DNA of 63,648 nucleotides from Candidatus Hydrogenedens sp. (GCA_035378955.1 DAOSUS010000011.1:1-63648), one strand, 5' to 3'. Counted from the first letter of the stretch, positions 17,469-26,991 are shown. Numbers and translations: made by a program. Notes: generated by a model from the letters alone, not told the origin.

Positions 17469-18841
17469 AAAACATCCCTCCTATTTATAGGATTTGTTAA
17501 AGGTGAATTTTTTAAGGTTTTTAAATATTCTGCTTCCAACCAATGGCCACGGAAACCTATGACGCGTGCAGAAATCAGGTCTCCAATATTCAGGTTATCT
17601 CCTGATACAGTAATAGAACGGTAAGAATTCGTTCTGCCGTTCCAGAAATTTCTATTCCTCGGATGTTTTTCTTCAATAAGGACTTCTTGCTCGGTATGGA
17701 TTAATTGTTCCATAGCAGATTGATTGATTTTTTCCTGTAACTCGATTAATTGGGCTAATCGTTCCTCTTTAACTTTTCGTGGGACTGTATCCCCTAATTT
17801 TTCCGCATGAGTATTGGGTCGTGGCGAATATTTGAACGGATAAATTTGACTGAATTTAACCTGTTCCACTACCTTCAGTGTCTCTTGAAAGTCTTCTTCG
17901 GTTTCTGTCGAAAATCCAACAATCAAATCTGTGCTGATTTCGATATCGGGAACTTTCTCGTGTAGATACTCAATATGTTCTATATATTGCTCAATTGTAT
18001 GTTTCCGTCGCATAAGTTTTAAGATTCGGTTTGAGCCTGATTGCAATGGTAAATGAATATGGCGTGCTATATTTCTTCGTTCCGCAATTAAATCAGACAA
18101 CTCCTTACTCCAGTCGTATGGATGTGGTGATGTAAAACGGATACGCCATAGGTTGTCTATATTAGACACATCTCTTAATAGTTGAACAAACGAATAGTCG
18201 GGACGAAATTTATAAGCATTTACATTCTGCCCCAATAACCATATTTCACGAATTCCTTCGGCAACTGTGGATTGCACTTCTTGCAAAATATTTTCTGGGG
18301 TGCGATATACTTCGCGTCCTCGTGTCCGTGGAACAATGCAAAAGCTACATGCGTTATTGCAACCTTTGCTAATGGCGATATACGCTTTTATTCCTTCGCG
18401 ATGTCCTTTTTCAAGCCATTCGTTTGGAATGAAATCAAATACAGGGGGTTTGGGATATGTCCGATGAGTAACACAAATTCGTTCTCCTCTGCGAACACGC
18501 TCAATCAATTCAGGCAACTCAAAATAATGGTCAGGGCCTATAACCAAATCCACAGTTGGCTCTCGCTCCAAAATGTTATCTCCTTCCTGCTGAGCAACAC
18601 AACCACATACAGCGATAATCGTTTCAGGTCTCTTTTTCTTTATTGGGCGAAGCGTGCCTAACAAACTATAAACCTTATTTTCAGGATTTTTACGGACTGA
18701 ACAGGTATTAATTAAAATTAGATGTGCCTTCTCCGGTGTGTCTGTAGTAGCGAATCCCAATTGGTCAACTATAGCCACAATACGAGCACTATCATGTTCG
18801 TTCATTTGACAGCCAAATGTTTTTATATATACATGTTCCAT
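17465..18841 (-). CDS. miaB: tRNA-2-methylthio-N6-dimethylallyladenosine synthase MiaB
   Basis: 458 residues. UPF0004 domain cysteines are in KTFGCQMNEHDS, LINTCSVRKNPENKV and CGCVAQQEG. The radical SAM motif is CNNACSFCIVPRTRG, and a TRAM domain occupies about 385-445. The MiaB-specific QMNEHDS and CSVRKNPENKV segments separate it from MtaB. It adds a methylthio group to i6A37 of tRNAs that read UNN codons. First gene of a minus-strand run with pepA, a small protein, mtaB and larE; two methylthiotransferases in one operon is notable. Confidence 0.94.
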   Translation of the reverse strand: MEHVYIKTFGCQMNEHDSARIVAIVDQLGFATTDTPEKAHLILINTCSVRKNPENKVYSLLGTLRPIKKKRPETIIAVCGCVAQQEGDNILEREPTVDLVIGPDHYFELPELIERVRRGERICVTHRTYPKPPVFDFIPNEWLEKGHREGIKAYIAISKGCNNACSFCIVPRTRGREVYRTPENILQEVQSTVAEGIREIWLLGQNVNAYKFRPDYSFVQLLRDVSNIDNLWRIRFTSPHPYDWSKELSDLIAERRNIARHIHLPLQSGSNRILKLMRRKHTIEQYIEHIEYLHEKVPDIEISTDLIVGFSTETEEDFQETLKVVEQVKFSQIYPFKYSPRPNTHAEKLGDTVPRKVKEERLAQLIELQEKINQSAMEQLIHTEQEVLIEEKHPRNRNFWNGRTNSYRSITVSGDNLNIGDLISARVIGFRGHWLEAEYLKTLKNSPLTNPINRRDVL

Positions 18842-18981
18842 TTTGTTTCAACTTTGTTTATCACGATTAGATTTATTATCTAGAAAATAGAATTATAAAA
18901 AAGAAATTCAAAGACAACAAATTTATCGTCTATCCGAATATAAAACGGTGAACAAAAAATGGGATAATACAAATCTGTCCT

Positions 18982-19947
18982 TTATCCTGACTTTAATTTT
19001 TTCTGGATGTGTTCGGCTACTTTTAGGATTATATTTTCAAGGGATGTTTGAGGAGTGTAGCCGATAGCCTGTTGTATCTTTTTCAAACAAGGGACACGGT
19101 GTCTCATATCTTCATAGCCTTCGGGATATGCTTCAGCATAGGGAATAAGTTGGATAGTGGAGGGACTTTTTGTAAGTTCAATTACCTTATGTGCAAGGTC
19201 AATGATTCGAACACTTTTGTTATTCCCCAAATTGAATACCCTACCACATAAATCGGGTCGCTCTATAATCTGAACTAAAGCCGGGACAATGTCTCCAACA
19301 TAGGCAAAGGAACGGGTCTGTTGTCCATCTCCGAAAACACGAAGAGGTTCCCCTTTTAATGCTTGGGTAATGAAGTTTGGTAATACCATTCCGTATTGCC
19401 CTGTTTGGCGAGGTCCTACAATATTAAATAGTCGAACGATATAAACGGGGTGTCTCTTTTCTTTCCAGTAAGCAAGAGCAAGAAATTCATCAATTGCTTT
19501 TGATGCGGCATAGCACCAACGATGACGATGAGGAGGACCTATAATCTGGTCATCCTCTTCTTCGAAAACTTCTTTCATACTTTTGCCATATACTTCACTT
19601 GTTGATGTTATGAGTAATGGGCGACGATAGCGACAGGTTTCTTCGAGAACGGTTTCTGTTCCACGAATGTTATTTACAATAGTCTGGATAGGATTGTTGA
19701 TTACCAGGTTCACACCTACCGTTGCCGCTAAATGAAACACCATGTCCACATCTTTCACCAAGTCATGGACTATATCCTGATTTAATGTGGAATCAATGAT
19801 ACATTCCACTCCACGGATATGCTCTATATTTTCAAATTTGCCCGTGCTTAAATTGTCCAGCACAATAACATTATCGCCTCGTTGAATGAGGAATTCGCAT
19901 AGATGGGAACCAATAAAACCTGCTCCACCTGTTATTAATACTCGCAT
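18982..19947 (-). CDS. NAD-dependent epimerase/dehydratase (extended SDR, sugar-nucleotide type)
   Basis: 321 residues. Rossmann motif GGAGFIGSH at 7-15, catalytic Tyr146 and Lys150 in CYAASKA, and the Thr/Ser element TSTSEVYG at 115-121. The sequence NIVGPRQTGQYGMVLPNFI and the RSFAYVGDIV segment are those of UDP-glucuronate decarboxylase and UDP-glucose 4-epimerase relatives. The exact sugar nucleotide cannot be fixed from the sequence. Likely role: precursor supply for lipopolysaccharide or exopolysaccharide. It starts 140 nt upstream of miaB and is probably a separate transcription unit. Confidence 0.85.
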   Translation of the reverse strand: MRVLITGGAGFIGSHLCEFLIQRGDNVIVLDNLSTGKFENIEHIRGVECIIDSTLNQDIVHDLVKDVDMVFHLAATVGVNLVINNPIQTIVNNIRGTETVLEETCRYRRPLLITSTSEVYGKSMKEVFEEEDDQIIGPPHRHRWCYAASKAIDEFLALAYWKEKRHPVYIVRLFNIVGPRQTGQYGMVLPNFITQALKGEPLRVFGDGQQTRSFAYVGDIVPALVQIIERPDLCGRVFNLGNNKSVRIIDLAHKVIELTKSPSTIQLIPYAEAYPEGYEDMRHRVPCLKKIQQAIGYTPQTSLENIILKVAEHIQKKLKSG

Positions 19948-20195
19948 AAAAATTCCTTCCTTTGATAAAGCCAGAAGATAAATGATTATAAAGGATTATA
20001 CCTGTCTGATAAAAATGAGGGAATATGTTTCTGTTTATGGGTAGTCGTAAATCAGAATCTATAGGAAGAAAAAATAGACAAATCTTATTCTTTTTTTATA
20101 TTAATAAAGAATTAACTTTTTATTTTTATAATAAATTAGGAAAAAAAATATAGGAAAATTAGCATGTAAAAAATAATATTATCACAATAACATAC

Positions 20196-20224
20196 TTGAC
20201 AAATAAATATTAATAATGTAAAAT
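20196..20224 (+). promoter_or_regulatory. Sigma-70 promoter of the cold-shock gene, with long leader
   Basis: TTGACA (20196-20201), 17 nt, TAAAAT (20219-20224). The predicted start site near 20231 leaves a leader of about 80 nt before the GTG at 20313. Long structured leaders are common on cold-shock mRNAs. The rest of the 365-nt gap 19948-20312 between the divergent genes is AT-rich and otherwise unremarkable. Confidence 0.65.
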
Positions 20225-20312
20225 ATTAGTTAGGAAACTTCTCGAAGAAGTATTTAGTATAGATTGAAGTTTAAAATGAAAACATTAACTAAACTAAAGA
20301 AGGATTTAAGCA

Positions 20313-20552
20313 GTGGACCAGGTAGTATCTACATCATCCGGCATTCGGTATGTCGGGAAAGTTAAATGGTTTAATGACCGCAAGGGCTATGGTTTTATTA
20401 TTAATGAATTGGGCGAGGACATATTTGTCCATCATACAGAAATCCGCATGAGAGGTTTTCGCACCCTTCGTGAAGGCGAAAAGATAACCTTTGAACTGGT
20501 GCAAGGACCGAAAGGTTTACTTGCAAAAAATGTAAGTAGAGTGCGAATGTAA
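20313..20552 (+). CDS. Cold-shock domain protein (CspA family)
   Basis: 79 residues from a GTG start with AAGGA about 8-12 nt upstream. The cold-shock domain has RNP1 as KGYGFI and RNP2 as DIFVHH, with GKVKWFNDRKG at its start. It binds single-stranded nucleic acid and acts as an RNA chaperone. It has a ~13-residue polar N-terminal extension compared with CspA and stands alone behind its own promoter. Confidence 0.93.
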   Translation: MDQVVSTSSGIRYVGKVKWFNDRKGYGFIINELGEDIFVHHTEIRMRGFRTLREGEKITFELVQGPKGLLAKNVSRVRM

Positions 20553-20710
20553 AATAAAACCTGTTTGAATTATAAAAATTAGAGGGGAATTCAAAAGGAA
20601 GAGGGATGTTTGTATTATTTTGTAAGATTGAGTAATAATATTTTGCATATAAGAATTTGTTTTGAAAATTATAATCCAATTTGTAATTCAACTTAAGAAA
20701 GGAAAAAGAT

Positions 20711-21946
20711 ATGGGTAGTTTCATTCTCATGATGAGTTTGACTATGTTTACACAGGTGTCAGACTGGGTCTCTCTTATTGAAAATAATACATTAGACGGA
20801 TGGAAACCCTTAGGGGGAGAATGGACAATTCAGGACGGAATTATCAAAGGAAAGTTAACAAAAACACCAGCAGAAAAAGATAAACAAGTGAATATATGGC
20901 TTCTTTATACAAAAAAAGAATTTGCAGATTTTGAGTTTGAGTGTGAATTTCGAACTCTAAATCCCATCAATGGTGGAATTCAGTTTCGGACACAATGGTT
21001 GCCTTTATTACCAGTGCCTGAAAATGTTCCACTTGAACAAGTGAAGTATGATTGTTATGGCTATCAGGCGAATATTGAAACGCGTGAACGATTTGGAACG
21101 GGCAGAATTATTGAAGAGAATGGCAGGGGTTTATTAGCAGAACCTGCTCGCGATGCAGTAATGACACTGAAACAGCGAGATTGGAATCGTATGAAGGTGG
21201 TCGCCGTTGGACCTAAGATTGAGGTCTATCTTCACGATGTTTTAGCAGCGACTATTGAAGATGATAACTACATTAAAGGATATATACTTTTACAAGTTCG
21301 CGCTGATGAAGTAATTCCCGAAACAGCGGAAATAGAGTATAGAAATATCCGCATAAAAGATTTGGGTCGAAGTGGAGAATGGCAGTGTCTTTTTAATGGG
21401 AAGGACTTGTCTGGCTGGCAGAATTATGGCTCGGAAGAATGGGTTGTTGAAGATGGAGTTATTGTAGGTAAAAGTGGTCCTAAAAAGTCAGAAGGTTATT
21501 TAGCGACAGAAAAACTTTGGAAGAATTTCCGTGTTCGGGGTCAATTCAAAATGTTAGGGGAAGGCAACTATGGTCTATTTTATCATTCCAGTATCAAAAT
21601 GCGTGAGGATGGTTATCCTCTTATCTCAGGTGTTCAGGTAGAGGTAGAGCCGGGCTATCCCACAAAAACAGGTTTCCTTTATGAAAGTTATAAACGTGGC
21701 TGGTTGACGGAACCGCATGTAAAAATTCCCGGTGCCTGGGCTCTTCGCAAAGGGGATTGGAACGAGATAGAAGTTAAAACGGAAGGCAATAGAACAATTT
21801 CGTGGTTGAATGGTATTAAAGTAGTTGATTTTACAGATGCTTCACCGAACTTATTTGAAGGTTTCTTCGCTTTGCAACTACATACAGGCGGTGTTGCGGG
21901 TATTCAATGGAAAGAATTATATGTACAGGGAGAACCATTACCATAA
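20711..21946 (+). CDS. Protein of two tandem DUF1080 (3-keto-disaccharide hydrolase-like) domains
   Basis: 411 residues. Two copies of the DUF1080 concanavalin-like fold lie in tandem: residues about 15-215 (WVSLIENNTLDGWKPLGGEW) and about 222-408 (WQCLFNGKDLSGWQNYGSEEW). Each contains an ExxVEDG/IQDGIIKGK-type strand and a late W-N-E-I/W-N-R-M strand. The N-terminal MGSFILMMSLTMFTQ is a short hydrophobic leader that could direct export. DUF1080 proteins are abundant in polysaccharide-degrading Planctomycetes and Bacteroidetes, and some hydrolyse 3-keto-glycosides. Start follows AAGAAAGGA. Tandem duplication in one chain is less common than a single domain. Confidence 0.85.
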   Translation: MGSFILMMSLTMFTQVSDWVSLIENNTLDGWKPLGGEWTIQDGIIKGKLTKTPAEKDKQVNIWLLYTKKEFADFEFECEFRTLNPINGGIQFRTQWLPLLPVPENVPLEQVKYDCYGYQANIETRERFGTGRIIEENGRGLLAEPARDAVMTLKQRDWNRMKVVAVGPKIEVYLHDVLAATIEDDNYIKGYILLQVRADEVIPETAEIEYRNIRIKDLGRSGEWQCLFNGKDLSGWQNYGSEEWVVEDGVIVGKSGPKKSEGYLATEKLWKNFRVRGQFKMLGEGNYGLFYHSSIKMREDGYPLISGVQVEVEPGYPTKTGFLYESYKRGWLTEPHVKIPGAWALRKGDWNEIEVKTEGNRTISWLNGIKVVDFTDASPNLFEGFFALQLHTGGVAGIQWKELYVQGEPLP

Positions 21947-21963
21947 AAATAATTTAAAAATTT

Positions 21964-21992
21964 GTGATATTTTTTGGATTTTAGTGTATAAT
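21964..21992 (+). promoter_or_regulatory. Possible sigma-70 promoter before the lipoprotein gene
   Basis: A perfect TATAAT lies at 21987-21992, about 50 nt before the lipoprotein start. The -35 is poor (TTTGTG or TTGTGA at a 17-20 nt range), so recognition rests mainly on the -10. Confidence 0.4.
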
Positions 21993-22040
21993 TTTATTAC
22001 AAACCTAAAAATATCCAACCTTAAAGAAGGAGGGTGGAAT

Positions 22041-22649
22041 ATGAAAATGAATCACAAAAGTATTCGCAATTTATTTTTAATCCCTGTTGTTTGTCTTGTA
22101 ATGTCCGGCTGTATAGGTGGGTGTATTGTCCTTTCAGACATCAAATTTACGACGCCTCTTATAAAAGGGGCAACCATTCCGGGAGGACCCGATGTATATG
22201 TTGATAAAGATGTTACTTTGACGAAAGTATGTGGTCAATTCGATATAGAAAAAATTAAAGAACAGGTAAAGACAGCCATAGAAAAGTTGCCGATACCTCC
22301 CGTAGCTTCCAGAATATTATTAATGTTGGTTAATAATGTTGAGATAAAAAATTTATGGATTGAAAAAATTACGATAACTGCCACAGAGGGAGATTTTTCT
22401 AAATTACAGAGTTTAACAATGAAAGTAAAAATAGGGGATCGTGAGATTGACTTTGGACAGGGCAGTTTTAGTGATGACAAAAAATCTATTGTATTTGTAA
22501 AAGACCCCAAAGTGGATATTTATCCGTATATAAAAGATTTCTCGGATGGAGGATGTGTAGAAGGAAACATCCATGTAACTGGATATAATAGTCAAACAGA
22601 TATTAAGTTTGATATGGTTGCTGATGTTTCGTTAAAAATAGGGTTATAA
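22041..22649 (+). CDS. Predicted lipoprotein, unknown function
   Basis: 202 residues from ATG 22041, chosen because AAGGAGGG lies 8 nt upstream. The frame is open 72 codons further upstream, but that part overlaps the DUF1080 gene and has no ribosome-binding site. The N-terminus MKMNHKSIRNLFLIPVVCLV leads to MSGC, a lipobox with Cys24 as the likely lipidated residue. The mature part has alternating strands with no motif I recognise (TDIKFDMVADVSLKIG at the end). It lies between the DUF1080 and Mrp genes, all on the plus strand. Confidence 0.75.
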   Translation: MKMNHKSIRNLFLIPVVCLVMSGCIGGCIVLSDIKFTTPLIKGATIPGGPDVYVDKDVTLTKVCGQFDIEKIKEQVKTAIEKLPIPPVASRILLMLVNNVEIKNLWIEKITITATEGDFSKLQSLTMKVKIGDREIDFGQGSFSDDKKSIVFVKDPKVDIYPYIKDFSDGGCVEGNIHVTGYNSQTDIKFDMVADVSLKIGL

Positions 22650-22708
22650 ATAAATCTTTATAAATATTTCCCTCTTATATTATATAAGATAAGTAAAGAG
22701 GAGTTTTT

Positions 22709-24034
22709 ATGTCTGCTGAAATAGTAAAACCAAAGATTTTTGAGCAATTAAAAACGGTTATTGACCCTGATTTACATACGGATATTGTAACGGCAGGCTT
22801 TGTAAAATCTGTATCTATTACAGAGCAAGGTATTGTAGATTTAACGGTGGAACTGACGATTCCCACCTGTCCGTTGCAATCAAAATTCAAAGTGGAAATA
22901 GAACAAAAACTCCTCTCTATAGAAGGAATTAAAAAAGTAAATATACACTTTACATCACGGAAAAGGGCAGGGGTGCAAATGTCCCAGCAAAATTCCTTAA
23001 ACCAGATTCACGCTGTTATTGCAATTTCTGCATGCAAAGGTGGAGTAGGAAAATCTACTATTGCTTCTTTTTTGGCACGGGCATTACAGAGGAAGGGTTT
23101 TAGGGTTGGTCTTATGGATTTGGACATTTATGGTCCATCATTACCGACACTTATGAGCCGACCGCATGCCGATGTGGCCATTATTGATGAACGAATCCTT
23201 CCTGTTGAGGTGGATAATCTTTTGACTATGTCGTTAGGTTATATTTTGGGCGATGCTCCTGCCGTATTGCGTGGACCTCTGGTATCAACATATACTTCTC
23301 AATTAATACATCAGACAGAGTGGGGACCGCTTGATTTCCTGATTATTGATTTACCACCTGGAACGGGCGATATTCAGTTAACCCTTCTTCAACAAGTAGC
23401 ACTGGATGGGGCTATAATTGTTACTACACCACAAACATTATCACTGGTTGATGTTACTCGTGGGATTTTAATGTTTGAAAAGTTGCATGTTCCTGTACTG
23501 GGGGTTATAGAAAACATGTCTTACTTTGTTTGTGATAACTGCGGAAAAAAACATTTCTTGTTCGGTAATGGGACAGCGGATTTACAAGAACGATTTGGCT
23601 TACCTATATTAGCAAATATTCCCCTACTTTCCAATTTTCATGATGCTTCTACTAAAAACGCCGGGGAAGAATATAATACGATATGGGAACCTCTAATAGA
23701 GAAGATACAACACGAGATAGGCAAACGCAGAGCAAATACCTTATCTTCACCGGAAGTGCACATAAAGGAGAATGAGTTAATCATAGACTGGAAAAATGGA
23801 AAGTTTTCTGAAATTTCTTTAGCCAATCTTCGTCGAGCATGTAGATGTGCTTATTGTGTAGATGAATTAACAGGAGAGCCGTTATTAAAACCTGAAGAAG
23901 TGCCAGAAGATATAAAGATAGAAGAAATTCAGCCTTTGGGTCATTATGCTGTAAGTATATTCTGGAGTGATGGGCATACATCCAGTATATATCCTTGGGA
24001 TTTCCTCAAAAATTTAGTTCCTCCGCATTCTTGA
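22709..24034 (+). CDS. Mrp/ApbC iron-sulfur carrier ATPase with MIP18 and DUF971 domains
   Basis: 441 residues in three domains. Residues 5-85: MIP18/DUF59 (VIDPDLHTDIVTAGFV, IPTCPLQ). Residues 100-345: Mrp/NBP35 P-loop ATPase with deviant Walker A CKGGVGKST (109-117), IIDLPPGTGD, and a CDNCG motif for the bridging cluster. Residues about 355-438: DUF971 (LRRACRCAYCVDELTGE; HYAVSIFWSDGHTSSIYPW). Mrp proteins bind and transfer [4Fe-4S] clusters to apo-enzymes in the cytoplasm. The extra DUF971 with two more close cysteines is seen in some lineages and may help target selection. Confidence 0.92.
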   Translation: MSAEIVKPKIFEQLKTVIDPDLHTDIVTAGFVKSVSITEQGIVDLTVELTIPTCPLQSKFKVEIEQKLLSIEGIKKVNIHFTSRKRAGVQMSQQNSLNQIHAVIAISACKGGVGKSTIASFLARALQRKGFRVGLMDLDIYGPSLPTLMSRPHADVAIIDERILPVEVDNLLTMSLGYILGDAPAVLRGPLVSTYTSQLIHQTEWGPLDFLIIDLPPGTGDIQLTLLQQVALDGAIIVTTPQTLSLVDVTRGILMFEKLHVPVLGVIENMSYFVCDNCGKKHFLFGNGTADLQERFGLPILANIPLLSNFHDASTKNAGEEYNTIWEPLIEKIQHEIGKRRANTLSSPEVHIKENELIIDWKNGKFSEISLANLRRACRCAYCVDELTGEPLLKPEEVPEDIKIEEIQPLGHYAVSIFWSDGHTSSIYPWDFLKNLVPPHS

Positions 24035-24171
24035 TTGCCTGTGTTCTTATCATCATATATTTAAATTGGGATTAATTAGTAACAGGCTTTTAAATTTGCT
24101 CAACGCAAAACAATTCATTATTATAGGTATGTAGAATTTTTCAACTACCAAAAATCTATGGAGAAAGAGTC

Positions 24172-26418
24172 ATGTGTTTTTGTTTTGTTATTGTTATGTT
24201 ATTGTCAAACTTTTTGGTTTTTAATGTTAGTGCGGAATCACCTATGGATATAGCCCAAAAGCATAATATTGTTTATACAAAAATGCCAAAGACCTGGGAT
24301 GAAGGGTTACCTTTGGGAAATGGTTCTATGGGGGCTTTAGTCTGGGGAGATGGTTCCCCATTGATTGTTTCGATTGACCGTATTGATTTATGGGATTTAC
24401 GACCTGTTCCCGAATTTGAGAAGGAAGAATATCGTTTTGAAACGATGAAAAAATGGGAGAAAGAAGGACGCTATGATGATTTAATTAGTTTGTATGAAAA
24501 ACCTTATGATAACCCCGGTCCAACAAAAATTCCTGCGGGAAGAATAAAAATAAATCTGCCACAGGGGAAAAATATAGAAAAAATGGAATTGCATTTAGAC
24601 CGTGCGATGGTTTCAGCACATCTTACAGGGGGTGGACAAATAGAAGTATATGTCCTTTCGGATTATCCATTAGGATTTATTCGTTTGATAAATGTTCCTG
24701 ATATAAGTGCCGAACTAATTGCCCCACCATTCGGAAAGCCTACAGACGACCGAAAATTGAGTAACGATGACTTGAGAATGCTGGAATATCCATCTCCACA
24801 AATGAGAAAAGAGGAGAAAGCTCAATCTTATGTGCAGGAAGGTTGGGGAGGATTTCAATTTGCAGTGTATATGGGCAAGTTAAAATTAAGTGATAATGAA
24901 CAATTGATAGCATGGTCAATAATACCTTCAAGTAATGAAACAACAGAGCCGTTGTCTATTGCAGAAGAATATGTTAAAGGGGTGCTGAATAAAAATTATA
25001 AAAATTATATTCAAACACATGTTCAGTGGTGGGAAAAATATTGGAAACAGACTTATATATCAATACCAGATGATGTGATAGAAAAACGCTGGTATCACGA
25101 AACTTACAAATTTGGTGCTGCAGGAGGTGTCTATCCAATTGCCTTACAAGGCCCCTGGACAGCAGATAACGGAAAGCGACCACCATGGAAGGGAGACTAC
25201 CACCATGACTTGAATACAGAGATGTCGTATTGGATAGCCTATTCGGGCAACCGATTGGAACAAGAACGATACTTTATTGAGTGGTTATGGAATATCCGTG
25301 ATGAATGTTTTAAATGGACACAGAAGTTTTTTAATATGCCGGGATTGAATGTTGCCATGACAACGGATATTATTGGTAGACAAATCGGGGGTTGGCGACA
25401 ATACACGCATTCTGCAACAACAGCGGCCTGGCTATCGCATCATTTCTATTGGCATTGGAAATATACCAATGATAAAAATTTTTTAGAACAGCGAGCCTAT
25501 CCTTACCTGCACGATTGTGCGGTTTTTCTTGATGCGATAACGAAAGATAGTCGTTCGGCAGATGGAAAGAGAAAACTTCCGTTAAGTTCCTCTCCGGAAA
25601 TTAACGATAACAAGCCTAATGCATGGTTTGATGAGTTAACCAATTACGATTTATCCCTTATTCGCTGGTTATTTACATCTACAGCCGAATTAGCAGGAAT
25701 TCTTGGTAAAACAGAAGAACAAAAACAATGGTTAGCAATTGCTGAAGAATTTCCGCAACTCTGGGTTTCTGAAAAAGAAGGACTGTTAGTAGCAAAAGAC
25801 TATGTATTACATCATTCTCACCGCCATTTTTCTCATTTAATGGCGATATTCCCATTAGGAATGTTAAATCCGTATGATGCCAGAGATATGGAGGTTATAA
25901 ATAAATCTTTAGATTATCTTGATAAATTGGGCACTTCCCAATGGTGTGGATACAGTTTTGCATGGAAAGGTATTTTATCTGCTCGCGCAGGTAGAGTTCA
26001 GGATGCAATTCAAAACATAAAAATTTTCTCAGAAGCTTTCGTTCTACCGAATAGTTTCCATTGCAACGGAGACCAATCCGGTAAAGGGTATAGTGATTTT
26101 ACATACCGTCCCTTTACATTAGAAGGAAATTTTGCATCAGGAACAGCGGTTCAGGAAATGTTATTGCAAAGTCATAATGGTTTGATACGAGTATTCCCAT
26201 GTATTCCTGATGATTGGAAAGATGTATCTTTTTATCAACTTCGAGCAGAAGGAGGTTTCTTGGTTTCTGCAGAAAGGAAAGCAGGAAAGATAACAAAAGT
26301 CGTTATTCAATCGGATATAGGGACTCAATGCACGATACTTTCTCCATTTACTAATGAAAAAATGGATTTGAAATTCCAACCCGGTGAAATAAAAGAATTA
26401 ACACCGCCGAAAAATTAA
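24172..26418 (+). CDS. Exported glycoside hydrolase, GH95-like (alpha-fucosidase superfamily)
   Basis: 748 residues with a signal peptide (cleavage likely after NVSA, residue 21). The N-terminal beta domain carries LPLGNGSMGALVWG, typical of GH95/GH65-type enzymes. The (alpha/alpha)6 barrel has HHDLNTEMSYW near 344-354 and HRHFSHLMAIFPLG near 548, and a C-terminal beta domain follows. Characterised GH95 enzymes release L-fucose or L-galactose. In the best-studied one two asparagines in the N-x-N-x-x-M-x-Y-W region assist the base; here that place reads D346-L-N348, so activity or substrate may differ. Start follows GGAGAAAG. Confidence 0.8.
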   Translation: MCFCFVIVMLLSNFLVFNVSAESPMDIAQKHNIVYTKMPKTWDEGLPLGNGSMGALVWGDGSPLIVSIDRIDLWDLRPVPEFEKEEYRFETMKKWEKEGRYDDLISLYEKPYDNPGPTKIPAGRIKINLPQGKNIEKMELHLDRAMVSAHLTGGGQIEVYVLSDYPLGFIRLINVPDISAELIAPPFGKPTDDRKLSNDDLRMLEYPSPQMRKEEKAQSYVQEGWGGFQFAVYMGKLKLSDNEQLIAWSIIPSSNETTEPLSIAEEYVKGVLNKNYKNYIQTHVQWWEKYWKQTYISIPDDVIEKRWYHETYKFGAAGGVYPIALQGPWTADNGKRPPWKGDYHHDLNTEMSYWIAYSGNRLEQERYFIEWLWNIRDECFKWTQKFFNMPGLNVAMTTDIIGRQIGGWRQYTHSATTAAWLSHHFYWHWKYTNDKNFLEQRAYPYLHDCAVFLDAITKDSRSADGKRKLPLSSSPEINDNKPNAWFDELTNYDLSLIRWLFTSTAELAGILGKTEEQKQWLAIAEEFPQLWVSEKEGLLVAKDYVLHHSHRHFSHLMAIFPLGMLNPYDARDMEVINKSLDYLDKLGTSQWCGYSFAWKGILSARAGRVQDAIQNIKIFSEAFVLPNSFHCNGDQSGKGYSDFTYRPFTLEGNFASGTAVQEMLLQSHNGLIRVFPCIPDDWKDVSFYQLRAEGGFLVSAERKAGKITKVVIQSDIGTQCTILSPFTNEKMDLKFQPGEIKELTPPKN

Positions 26419-26523
26419 CGAATACCTTCAAATAAACAAGAAGTAGTTAGCAACAAATTAACAGAAATATTTGCTTCATAGAAAATACAGACTTCAATAT
26501 TTTTTATATGCTTACCTTTAAGA

Positions 26524-26584
26524 CATAGGTAACAGATTATATTTTCTCTCCCAATCGTAGGGGCACGGTATACCGTGCTCCTAC
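26524..26584 (+). repeat. Dispersed intergenic element with 28-bp REP-like palindrome
   Basis: Begins ATAGGTAACAGATTATATTT, continues through TCTCTCCCAATC and ends in a palindrome at 26557-26584 (arms GTAGGGGCACGGTA and TACCGTGCTCCTAC, 13 of 14 paired). The first ~30 nt recur with few changes on the minus strand at 45926-45956. Together this marks a mobile or amplified intergenic element. It is the first part of the 573-nt gap 26419-26991. Confidence 0.7.
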
Positions 26585-26612
26585 TTCGTTGTATGGTCTT
26601 GGGATAAAAGAA

Positions 26613-26739
26613 TTAACCACAGAGGACACAAAGGAAACTTAACACAAAGAACACAGAGGGGTAAAGGCGAAAAAATTTTCGCCTCTACAGGATTTGTGGT
26701 AAAAATAATTTAACAGGATTTACAGGATACACAGGATTT
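26613..26739 (+). repeat. Cluster of intergenic repeats: ACCACAGAGGACAC segment, hairpin, 9-bp triplet
   Basis: Three elements follow each other. At 26613-26660 is TTAACCACAGAGGACACAAA and its echo ACACAAAGAACACAGAGG. At 26661-26688 is a hairpin with arms GTAAAGGCGAAAA and TTTTCGCCTCTAC (12 of 13 paired). At 26713-26739 are three 9-bp units ACAGGATTT, ACAGGATAC, ACAGGATTT. None fits a terminator with a U-tract for the upstream gene. The cluster looks like a landing site for REP-type elements. Confidence 0.65.
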
Positions 26740-26834
26740 GTATGTTACGATTGGAAGGATGAGGAACGAAAAAATACCAGAAGCGGGGACGATTCATCTG
26801 AATTATTCAAAAATAATAATGTATCATGTTTTTT

Positions 26835-26878
26835 CCCCATTCGTCTCATCCGTCCTATCTGTCACATTTGTCCTATTT
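26835..26878 (-). repeat. Short inverted copy of the 9-bp GACRGATGR minisatellite
   Basis: On the minus strand the units read GGACAAATG, TGACAGATA, GGACGGATG, AGACGAATG, the same pattern as the array at 12983-13216. Nothing coding is apparent: the open frames across 26738-26991 lack ribosome-binding sites and are built from these repeats. Confidence 0.7.
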
Positions 26879-26991
26879 CAAAATGGCAGTAATTTGTTCA
26901 TTTGGAAAATTATCAGAAAATATGTAATCATAATCATTGTTTCGTATATCATTTCTAATTCAATCTTAAAGTAATGTAGTGGAGTTTTCTT

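Noticed and set aside
26738..26974. 78-codon plus-strand frame in the repeat island.
   Set aside because: No ribosome-binding site; contains the inverted minisatellite and has an odd composition.
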